DNA from: Planctomycetota bacterium
GTDB taxonomy: Bacteria; Planctomycetota; UBA8108; SXIK01
DNA length: 37,998 nucleotides
Direction: 5' to 3'
Assembly: GCA_016209535.1 (NCBI GenBank)
Contig: JACQVW010000130.1
Coordinates: 1 to 37,998, forward strand
The notes under the pieces: generated by a model
The model's input: only the letters and a program-made list of their open reading frames with translations
The model's database searches: none
Told to the model about the DNA's origin: nothing
Program-made: the position numbers and the translations under genes
Shown here: positions 8,701 through 15,122 of the stretch, one piece after another
How the letters are laid out: every line of letters starts with the position of its first letter
Position numbering within the stretch: the stretch's first letter is position 1

Positions 8701-9051
8701 TTCTGCTACTTCACCCAGGACTTCCAGTGGGTCCCGATCGACATCCCCGTCGCCTGGCTGCGGCGCGGCACGAACCGCTTCGCGATCTATGAAGGCCCGT
8801 ACATCGGCTGGAAGGCGAAGGGCTATCCCTGGCCCTGGGAGATCGACAACCTCGAGGTCGGCGTCGACACGGAGCGCCAGGGCGACCTGAGCTGGTGGTA
8901 TGGAAACACCAGCGGCTTCTGCTGCGACCTCCTCAAGGACGAAGCCCAGTACCTGCGGATTCCTTTCGACGAGCGCCTCGAAGATCACCGGGAGCACGGC
9001 TACGAGCGCTCGAGGGGAGAGCTCATGATCTTCCTCGAGCTCTCGCCGTGA
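5737..9051 (+). CDS. Membrane Ser/Thr protein kinase with TPR region and unusual C-terminal domain
   Basis: The protein has 1104 residues counted from ATG 5737; ATG 5740 is slightly better spaced from GAGGG at 5729-5733. The N-terminal 80 residues resemble the segment preceding the kinase domain in Planctomycetes/Acidobacteria enzymes. The kinase domain starts at Y89, with GSGGMASVY, the ATP lysine K120, HRDLKPSN (D213), DFG (D231) and YASPEQ, so it should be active. One membrane helix lies near residues 415-436. Beyond it come some 470 residues of TPR-like helical repeats, then a beta-rich domain of about 190 residues (from about 912), rich in Trp and Tyr, that I do not recognise. The C-terminal two thirds probably lies outside the cytoplasmic membrane. 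The gene is convergent with an ECF sigma factor 11 bp away, a pairing common in these phyla. The target is unknown. Confidence 0.9.
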   Translation: MMEGFDPRLVEIFDAAVRLEPDRREEFLARACGGDDALRARATALLKSHDEAHAFLEEPALGRAFRLGDKVPPPAEPPRLGKGVRLGLYEVEELLGSGGMASVYLARRADAEFERRVAIKLIRPGMASEAVVARFRRERQVLATLNHPNIARLLDGGTTEDGLPYLVMELVEGEPITSYCDRRRLPTAQRLELFRAVCSAVHYAHRNLVLHRDLKPSNILVTADGEPKLLDFGIAKLLDPDDASSRKELTATTERFFTPEYASPEQVRGEPMSTATDIYSLGVVLYELLTGHRPYRFTTRSPHEVERVIEGEDPARPSTVIDRVEEVPTFQGTRVLSPESVSSTRDGRPEKLRRCLAGDMDTIVLKALRKEPERRYASAEEISEDIRRHLAGLPVLARKDTIRYRTGKFLGRHRAAVLGGILVLCALAAGVSSILHQQMKEARDRKEAARHVLELLGAFSSEPSSASRREAYLRALETKEADRLSVELRSQPEDLVEYADTIAGVCEDARLLEAAARWRRLALDVRREALSGDQRALADAHFRFAWASRRTMTSAGLEAAAQSLREAKDLRRRAPGGGGVSLPAILREQALVLWSQGDYDGPLRLFEESLEDPGEDLVAARVTFAEFLAERGDLGRAVDLLGAALDLAAQDEVLLADVEWRLGEVLWCTPRFREAEPRLRRALTAYYSHLPEQDLRTALCLMDLAVLTSEVRPAMSDLFAPKPAIELWRQAHRRTVEAFSKGSLEDAESLHTLSIIITGGFESEPVSRKSLEILEGLLPPRHPRLARPLTQLGATFQRATDPDLAEGERHLELALAIRRENLPRGHWETAITAGLLGANLAGQERYAESEPLLLESLEAIERTHGPAHPRTGTALRRVVSLYDAWGKEEDARPYSERLRARRWGWPFGRVFGEHDATAGGKAGLDFDDDYMEKAIDLPEAPQGSPYARLWIYGRPFNVSHGDFTGKDDHHILVNGVPGQVVSFNVGRTFCYFTQDFQWVPIDIPVAWLRRGTNRFAIYEGPYIGWKAKGYPWPWEIDNLEVGVDTERQGDLSWWYGNTSGFCCDLLKDEAQYLRIPFDERLEDHREHGYERSRGELMIFLELSP

Positions 9052-9062
9052 TGCGGCCGCGG

Positions 9063-9629
9063 CTATCCGTTCTCGCCCGAGCGGAGCTCGCCGTAGAGCC
9101 AGGCCTTTGCGAGGCGCCAGTCCCTCTCCACGGAAGCCGTGGAGACGGAGAGCGCTTCCGCGGTCTCCTCGATGCTCAGCCCCCCGAAGAACCGGAGCTC
9201 GACGACCCGGGTCTTGCGCGGGTCCAGCGCCGCGAGCCGCGTCAAGGCCTCGTCGAGTGATAGGATATCGAGGTTCGCCTCTCCGCCCACGCGAAGGTCC
9301 TCCTCCAGCGCCACTCGCTCCTTGCGGCCTCCGCGCTTCGCCGCGGCTCGGGCGCGGGCATGGTCGACCAGGATTCGGCGGATGGCCATGGCGGCGACAG
9401 CGAAGAAGTGAGCCCGGTCCTGCCACCGGGCCCGGCGCTGGTCCACGAGGCGCAGATAGGCCTCGTGGACGAGGTCGGTGGTGGCCATCGTGGGGGTCGA
9501 GCCCTCGGAGCGCAGGTAGCGGGAGGCGATGGCGTGGATCTCTCCATAGACGAGCGGCATGAGCTTCGAGAGCGCCTCCGAGTCCCCTGTCCTCATGTCG
9601 TGAAGGAGTCGCGTGACGTCGCCTTCCAC
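9063..9629 (-). CDS. ECF sigma factor (Planctomycetes-type)
   Basis: RNA polymerase sigma-70 factor of the ECF group, 188 residues. Region 2 is seen in LVYGEIHAIASRYLRSE, TTDLVHEAYLRLVDQ and FFAVAAMAIRRILVDHARA; region 4 in VVELRFFGGLSIEETAEAL followed by ASVERDWRLAKAWLYGEL. These phrases match the ECF subfamily expanded in Planctomycetes and often found beside Ser/Thr kinases. The start is GTG at 9629 with GGAGG at 9640-9636, 6 nt upstream; a longer frame to 9701 lacks such a site. No anti-sigma gene adjoins, so the convergent kinase is the obvious candidate regulator by analogy with kinase-controlled ECF factors. Its regulon is unknown; the downstream giant secreted-protein gene, transcribed away from it in the same island, is a plausible target. 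Confidence 0.92.
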   Translation of the reverse strand: MEGDVTRLLHDMRTGDSEALSKLMPLVYGEIHAIASRYLRSEGSTPTMATTDLVHEAYLRLVDQRRARWQDRAHFFAVAAMAIRRILVDHARARAAAKRGGRKERVALEEDLRVGGEANLDILSLDEALTRLAALDPRKTRVVELRFFGGLSIEETAEALSVSTASVERDWRLAKAWLYGELRSGENG

Positions 9630-9728
9630 GGGCAGCCTCCCCGGACGGTCCGGAGAGGGCACCCTACGAAGCCGGGAGGGTGCTGTCAAGGCGGCGAGCA
9701 CGACCCCCAGGATCCGCCGTCTCCGCGC

Positions 9729-12700
9729 TCACTCTCCTCCCGTCGCTCCGCACCCTTCGAAGGCGGCGCATCCCAGCGAATCCTCCGTCGTGTCCATGCC
9801 GCAGCGCTCGAAGGGCGGGAGTGGCGCCGGGCCGCCCAGGAACAGGTAGCCGAGGAGGAAGATGCTGTCGCTCAGATCGAGGGCGCCGTCGTCGTTCGAG
9901 TCCGCCGCGTCGTCGCAGCCGGGGGCCAGACCTCCGGTGAAGAGGTACGCGAGGAGCGAGACGGCGTCGGAGATGTCCGTGAGCCCATCGCCGTTCACCT
10001 CGCCGCGGCGGAACCCGGAGGAGGACGGATAGAGGCAGACGAGGACGTCGTCGGCCTCGAAGTGGGCGTTGGCGCCGCCCGTCGACCCCGCGAAGCCCAG
10101 GATCGCGGCGTTCGCCGGAAGCGGCCCGAGCTCGGCCTCGAGGACCTTGAGGGCGAGCCCCGCGAAAGTGGGATCACCCGGGGTCTCGAGGAAGACCTCG
10201 AGGATGCCGCCTTCGAGGACGAGCCGCGCATGCACGGGGATGAGGCTCGTGCCCAGGGAGACGAGGTCGGGGATCTCGACGCCGAAGTCGATGCTGGTGG
10301 CAAGGGATGGATCCCTGCTTGGACAGATGTCCTGGTTCACCTCGACGTGGCACGTGGCCTGGTTGACGCCGTCGCAGGGCGTCTCCGGGTCGGTCTCGCC
10401 GTTGTCCCAGATGTCGAAGGCCACCGAGACGTAGGCTCGAGGGGGGGAGAAGCAGGTGCCGAGGCTGCCGCCCGTGCTGGCCGCGAGGCTCGTGTCTCCC
10501 CCGAACTGGAGGACGGCGGAGAACCCGTCCGCTGGCACCGCCGAGACGCCCCGGCGGAGGTAGAAGTCGAAGTCGACGGTGAGCTTCCCCCCCTCGAGGT
10601 CGATGGGCTGCTCGAACCAGGCGACCCCGCTCTGGCCGTTCTGGCCCTGCGTGAGCGAGAGGTGCGGGCCGCGGCCGTCGCCGAGGTCCAGGACCCAGGC
10701 GGAGCCGAGGAGCGTCCCCTCGAGGCTTCCGTCGTCGAAGTCCTCGTCGATGAGGACCGTGCACCTCTCCTCGATGGCGAAGTCGTCGTCGCTCTCGTCG
10801 AAGTAGGTGGAGATCGAGGTCGACCTGACCTGGACCCTGTAGTCCTCTCCGGCGGCGAGGCTCGCAGGTACGGTGAGCTCCTCGTGGCCATCGTTCTCGG
10901 TGGAGGAGGCGATGACGACGGTCGAGGCCTCTCCCCTCTGGAGCGTGATGCGGACGTGGCTGCCCGTGTCTCCGACGGACGTCCACTCGATCGCGTGGAC
11001 CTTCTCGTGGACCCAGGTCTCGCCCCCGTTGGGGCTCGTGACCGTGATCCCCGGGCGGATCGCGGTGTAGTCATCGGCGAGCACGTTGCTCTTGAGGTCG
11101 TGGGCCCGCGAGGGGGGGATGAACACGAACCCTGCCTTGGAGGGGACGGCCGTGCCTTGCCAGCCGTAAGGGAGCTGCCTCGAGTAGCGGCCGGTCGCGC
11201 CGGTCTCGGCGGTCCCGCCCCCGTTCGTGAAGGAGACCAGGACTCCAGACACGGGGGCGCCGGACTCGTCCAGCACGACGCCGGAGACCTCGCCCAGGAG
11301 GCGCGTCGCCGCGTAATCGTGTCCCTCCAGGTCCGCAGTGAGGTTCGTGTAGGAGCGTGTGGGGGGATCCAAGCTGTAGCCTTCGAGCGCCACGGTGACG
11401 TCCCCGCTCCATCCGTGAGGCAGCGCGTGGCGGTAGGAGCCGCTCGAGTCCGTCGCGGCCTCCCCGCCGCCGTTCGTGAACGTCAGGATGGCGCCCGCGA
11501 GGCCCTCGCCGGCCGCGGTGCGGACCCGGCCGGAGATGCTCCGGGGGATCTGCACGGCCACATAGTCCTGGGAGGTCCTGTTGCCCATCAGCGCGCCATA
11601 GGTCCGGGCGCCGGGGTCGAAGTAGTGGCCGGCGAGGGAAGGCCTCACCTCCCCGCTCCAGCCGTGCGGGACGAGGTTCCTGTAGGAGCCCGTGGCATTC
11701 GTGGCCACGGTGCCAGCGTTCGAGAAGAGAAGCGTCACGCCGGACCGGGGCTGCCCGCCGGTGCCGCGGACGGTGCCCGAGATCTCGATCGGGGTGGGCG
11801 TGGCGGTGTAGTCGCCCCGCTCCGAGCTCGTGACGAGGCTGTGCCTCCGCGAGCCCGGCGAGAAGGAGTACCCCGGCTTGGACGGGCTGACGGTGCCGGT
11901 CCAGAACGGAAAGACGCTCTTCCCGTAGAAGCCCGTGTCGTCGGTGTGGACCGGGTCGACGAGGCTGCCGAAGTCCATCTTCACCCTCGAGATCGGAGTG
12001 CCGTCGGCCGCGTGCACGTAGCCGTAGATGTACCAGATCTTCTGCGTGTACGACGCATCGTAGTCCTGGCCCGGGCGATCGGTAGTGAGATCGGCGTAGC
12101 TCCGGCTCGTCGGCCTGAAGTTGTAGTCCGACTTCGAGACGCTCGCCGACCCGCTCCAGCCGTAGGGCACGAGCATACGGTATTGCCCCCAAACGTCGGT
12201 CCGCGTCCTGCCGGCGCCTTCCGAGAAGCTCACGACGGCGCCCTCGACGGGGATCTTGAGCCCCAGGACGCTGGCCGCGACCCTGCCCGAGATGGCGGGG
12301 AGGTTCTGTGCGGTGTAGTCCTCGCCCGACACGCTCTGGGTGACGGGCGAATAGCTCCGGCTCGCGGGGTTGAAGCTGTACTCAAGGTTTGATGGCGTCG
12401 CCGTGCCTTCCCAGTGGATGCGGAGCGGCGGGCTCACGTAGGTCCCGTCGCCTGCTGTGACGGTGCTCCCGGTGGCCGACCCCCCGGACTCTCTGAACGT
12501 CACCGTGACGCCCGGGATGCCTTGACCTGCCGGAGTCCGAACGCGGCCCGAGATCGTGCGCGGGGTGGCCACGTAGTCCTGGCCCGACACGCTCGCTCTG
12601 AGGTTCCCATGGCCCCGGCTGGGCGGCTGGAAGGTATAGCCTTCGAGGAAGGGCGTGAGGGTGCCGCTCGAGCCCGGGGGGACTCCTATCCGGTAGTCGC

Positions 12701-14837
12701 CGCACCTCGATGTCGTGCCCCTCGCCACCTCGGACGCGTCAGGCCGTGTGAAGACGAGCGTGACGCCCTCGAGGGGCTGAGCGCTCCCTCCAGCCACCTC
12801 CACGGTCACCTTCCCCGAGACCCAAACCCTCGGCGCCCGCGGCGCCCCCCCGGCGTAGAAGTCCTCGTTGAGCTCCCGCACGATGTTCGGGGCGATGGCG
12901 GAGTACCCCGCCTCGTTCGGGTGCATGGTGCCCGGGATGTCCCCCTGGGTGAGGATGCTGTTCTCCAGACGGTTGATCCAGTTGTCGAGCGCGCAGTAAC
13001 CGTGCCCCTCGAAGGCCTCGAAGACCCCATCGACGAAGTTCCACCCGTGCTCCTCCGCCTTCTGGGCGATGGTCCCGTTGAGCCGGGCCGACATGTCGCC
13101 CACCGCCCAGGCCCACTCGCCAGAGGAGATCCCGGGGAAGTTGAGGGGACCGAGGCTGGGCGAGCAGTAGCTCCCGTCACTGCCGGTTCCGGCGCTCGGG
13201 TACTCCGTCATGTAGACCCGGTCGGCGCTCAGGTTGGGGAGCTCCTCCCCCAGCTTGCAGGCGAGCTTGTCGTACGAGCCGCCGAGGAGGGGGAGCATCC
13301 CCTCGAAGAGGTCCGCCGCGCTCTCCGTGACGATCTTGGCCTGGTCTCCGGCCGCGAACCCGGTGATCGCGCTCGTGCAGTCCGGGGCGAACGGGCCGAG
13401 AGGGCCGCAGATGGACGCGATCAGGCTCTTCTGGATCTCTTCGGGGACGCTCGAGCTCTGGCACGCGCGCTGGAGGGCGCACTTCTCGATCATCGGGCCG
13501 AACTGGACGTCGTTCCCGCCGATCGAGATGAGGAGGGCGTCGACCTCGCGGCCGCCGACGAGGTCCTTGAGCTCGACGAGCTGCGGCAGGTTTTCCTTGA
13601 ACCTGGTGTCGATCAGGTGCTTCACCTGAGCCCCCGAGCACGAGAGGTGGACGAACGTCACCGACGTCCTCGGGTCAGCCTGCTCGATGGCGAGCGCCGC
13701 CAACGCCTGGGCCGATTTCGAGGAGCGGTGGCAGCAGTCGCTCGCGGCAAAGCCGCCGCACTCCCTCGGGTCCTGCCAGACCGCATCGAGCTGCTCCCTC
13801 AGATCGGTGAACGCATTCTTCAAGTCCTCGACGGACGCCCTGTAGACCTCGAGCTGGGCCAAGGCGGTCACGTAGACCTGCTCCGCGGCCCGGTAGGCGC
13901 TCCAGGCGAGGTTGTACGCCGCCTGCGCGGCGTCGCGGATGCCGAGGAGCGCCTGCTTGATGCAGCTATAGCTGCACTTCGTGAGCCCGAGCTTCGAGAG
14001 CTCAGCTCCCAGGTGTTTCGTGGCGTCGTAACACCGGCTGAACCCGAAGTCGTCGATGCAGTCATGCTTCCAGTCCTTGAGCGCGTCCAGCGCCGGCTGG
14101 ACCTTCGCGATGGTATCCTTGAGCCGGCGCTCGGCGTCGATGAGCGCCGCGAGCTTCTGCTGGAGGTCCCGTGCCTTGGCGAGCACGTCCTGGCTCCTCC
14201 TCGCGAGCTCGACGGCCGCGTCCTGCCACGCCTCGTAGGCCGCGAAGGTCTCGGAAAGGAGGTCCTCGATCCCCGGAAGCTGGACTTCGAAGAGGGTCTT
14301 CTCCGGAGCCCCCTCCCCCGAGCCGAAGGAGTCCCCGATGGCGACGATGAGCCAGTCCTGGACGACGACCTCCTTCTGGGTCGTGGCGAGCTGCCCGGCC
14401 TGTGCCCTCACGGTGAGGGAGACCGTGTACGTCCCCTCGGCGAGGTCGTAGGAAAAGCCGCCGCACTGAGTCCGAACCTGGTCTCCCGAGTCGACTCCCG
14501 GGCCGAGGATCCGCCAGCGATACTCGGCGATCGCGCCCGTGGAGGCGCAGGCGTCGAAGTGCACCTTGAAGGTCCCGGGGTCGATCTTCTTCGCACCGAA
14601 CTGCGGCGCGTACTTGTAGACGCCCTGGCCTGCGTCGCGGACGTAGCTCCAGTAGTCCAGCCTGCCGTCGGAGTCCGAGTCCATGCCGAAGCGGTCGTCC
14701 ACGGACCAGTCGAGGGCGGCCGAGAGGCCGACCTGGGCCGCGAGGGGCTTCAAGGCAAAAGGGGCTGCGGCGAGGGCGAAGGGACCGAGAAGGGGAAAGA
14801 GAGCGACGAACCGGGAAGGGACAGATCGAGCGTTCAT
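9729..14837 (-). CDS. Giant secreted SGNH-hydrolase protein with seven beta repeats, lectin-like and dockerin-like domains
   Basis: The product has 1702 residues. A signal peptide (about 1-35) is followed by a PKD-like segment (about 80-160) and an SGNH/GDSL-type hydrolase domain: GDSFGSGEG with nucleophile S170, GGND with N442, and HPNEAGY with H639. The usual Asp three residues before the His is replaced by Gly. Between blocks one and two sits a roughly 200-residue, Cys-containing, strongly helical insertion. Next are seven repeats of about 80 residues (about 672-1258) of the carboxypeptidase-regulatory-like type (SGRVRTPAG, GVTVTF, then QDYVA), a Kre9/KNH-like domain (NGGETW), a concanavalin-like lectin domain (about 1355-1590) and a C-terminal dockerin-like pair (NGDGLTDISDAV, NDDGALDLSDSI). 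Start ATG 14837 has AAGGAAG just upstream. A secreted esterase that binds carbohydrate is likely; the substrate is unknown. Confidence 0.85.
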   Translation of the reverse strand: MNARSVPSRFVALFPLLGPFALAAAPFALKPLAAQVGLSAALDWSVDDRFGMDSDSDGRLDYWSYVRDAGQGVYKYAPQFGAKKIDPGTFKVHFDACASTGAIAEYRWRILGPGVDSGDQVRTQCGGFSYDLAEGTYTVSLTVRAQAGQLATTQKEVVVQDWLIVAIGDSFGSGEGAPEKTLFEVQLPGIEDLLSETFAAYEAWQDAAVELARRSQDVLAKARDLQQKLAALIDAERRLKDTIAKVQPALDALKDWKHDCIDDFGFSRCYDATKHLGAELSKLGLTKCSYSCIKQALLGIRDAAQAAYNLAWSAYRAAEQVYVTALAQLEVYRASVEDLKNAFTDLREQLDAVWQDPRECGGFAASDCCHRSSKSAQALAALAIEQADPRTSVTFVHLSCSGAQVKHLIDTRFKENLPQLVELKDLVGGREVDALLISIGGNDVQFGPMIEKCALQRACQSSSVPEEIQKSLIASICGPLGPFAPDCTSAITGFAAGDQAKIVTESAADLFEGMLPLLGGSYDKLACKLGEELPNLSADRVYMTEYPSAGTGSDGSYCSPSLGPLNFPGISSGEWAWAVGDMSARLNGTIAQKAEEHGWNFVDGVFEAFEGHGYCALDNWINRLENSILTQGDIPGTMHPNEAGYSAIAPNIVRELNEDFYAGGAPRAPRVWVSGKVTVEVAGGSAQPLEGVTLVFTRPDASEVARGTTSRCGDYRIGVPPGSSGTLTPFLEGYTFQPPSRGHGNLRASVSGQDYVATPRTISGRVRTPAGQGIPGVTVTFRESGGSATGSTVTAGDGTYVSPPLRIHWEGTATPSNLEYSFNPASRSYSPVTQSVSGEDYTAQNLPAISGRVAASVLGLKIPVEGAVVSFSEGAGRTRTDVWGQYRMLVPYGWSGSASVSKSDYNFRPTSRSYADLTTDRPGQDYDASYTQKIWYIYGYVHAADGTPISRVKMDFGSLVDPVHTDDTGFYGKSVFPFWTGTVSPSKPGYSFSPGSRRHSLVTSSERGDYTATPTPIEISGTVRGTGGQPRSGVTLLFSNAGTVATNATGSYRNLVPHGWSGEVRPSLAGHYFDPGARTYGALMGNRTSQDYVAVQIPRSISGRVRTAAGEGLAGAILTFTNGGGEAATDSSGSYRHALPHGWSGDVTVALEGYSLDPPTRSYTNLTADLEGHDYAATRLLGEVSGVVLDESGAPVSGVLVSFTNGGGTAETGATGRYSRQLPYGWQGTAVPSKAGFVFIPPSRAHDLKSNVLADDYTAIRPGITVTSPNGGETWVHEKVHAIEWTSVGDTGSHVRITLQRGEASTVVIASSTENDGHEELTVPASLAAGEDYRVQVRSTSISTYFDESDDDFAIEERCTVLIDEDFDDGSLEGTLLGSAWVLDLGDGRGPHLSLTQGQNGQSGVAWFEQPIDLEGGKLTVDFDFYLRRGVSAVPADGFSAVLQFGGDTSLAASTGGSLGTCFSPPRAYVSVAFDIWDNGETDPETPCDGVNQATCHVEVNQDICPSRDPSLATSIDFGVEIPDLVSLGTSLIPVHARLVLEGGILEVFLETPGDPTFAGLALKVLEAELGPLPANAAILGFAGSTGGANAHFEADDVLVCLYPSSSGFRRGEVNGDGLTDISDAVSLLAYLFTGGLAPGCDDAADSNDDGALDLSDSIFLLGYLFLGGPAPLPPFERCGMDTTEDSLGCAAFEGCGATGGE

Positions 14838-14849
14838 GGGCTTCCTTGG

Positions 14850-14909
14850 CAGGTTTCGGCGTGGTTCTGAACCGCGTAATCGCGGTTCTTGAACCACGCC
14901 CAGGTTTCG
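14850..14909. repeat. Near-perfect inverted repeat bracketed by a 9-bp direct repeat
   Basis: Left arm GGCGTGGTTCTGAACCGCG (14858-14876), 4-nt loop TAAT, right arm 14881-14900; the arms pair over 18 bp with one small bulge. CAGGTTTCG occurs at 14850-14858 and 14901-14909, flanking the palindrome. It lies 13-72 bp upstream of the giant secreted-protein start (minus strand), so it may be an operator or a 5' UTR hairpin; the flanking repeats also resemble a target-site duplication around a tiny insertion. Confidence 0.85.
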
Positions 14910-14986
14910 CAGAAAAGAGGCCCTCGGCGGTCCGCCGGCCTCCTCATCCAGGTACGCGGAAACGCCCGTCCTCGTCCGTCACGCAG

Positions 14987-15122
14987 GGCGGTCATGGCGG
15001 GGCATTATCCGCGGCGCGCCTCGCCGCAACGTTCGACAAGGGGGCGCCGAGGGCTATGATGCCCGGCGTTCATGAAGCCCACCTTCTATCTCATCGACGG
15101 CCACTCGCAGATCTTCCGCGCC
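14987..15122 (+). repeat. Right copy of the duplicated polA 5' region
   Basis: Partner of 5544-5679. This copy leads into intact polA and keeps the TCGACA/TATGAT promoter. Four of the 14 mismatches fall inside the 6-bp box that in the left copy is the -35 of the divergent membrane gene, which is absent here. Confidence 0.95.
15033..15060 (+). promoter_or_regulatory. polA promoter
   Basis: TCGACA (15033-15038), 16-bp spacer, TATGAT (15055-15060); each hexamer matches the sigma-70 consensus at 5 of 6 positions. Only 11 nt separate the -10 from the ATG, so transcription would start about 5 nt before it. No Shine-Dalgarno site is seen. Both boxes and the spacing are unchanged in the left copy, whereas the flanking bases have diverged. 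Confidence 0.65.

Noticed and set aside
9360-14870. Long plus-strand open frames opposite the giant secreted-protein gene
   Set aside because: The minus strand has a signal peptide, SGNH motifs, internal repeats and a dockerin-like end; the plus frames show only charged low-complexity sequence.
5680-14986. The island considered as a transposon or integrative element
   Set aside because: No transposase, integrase, att-like tRNA end or terminal inverted repeat was seen; only the polA-derived direct repeats bound it.
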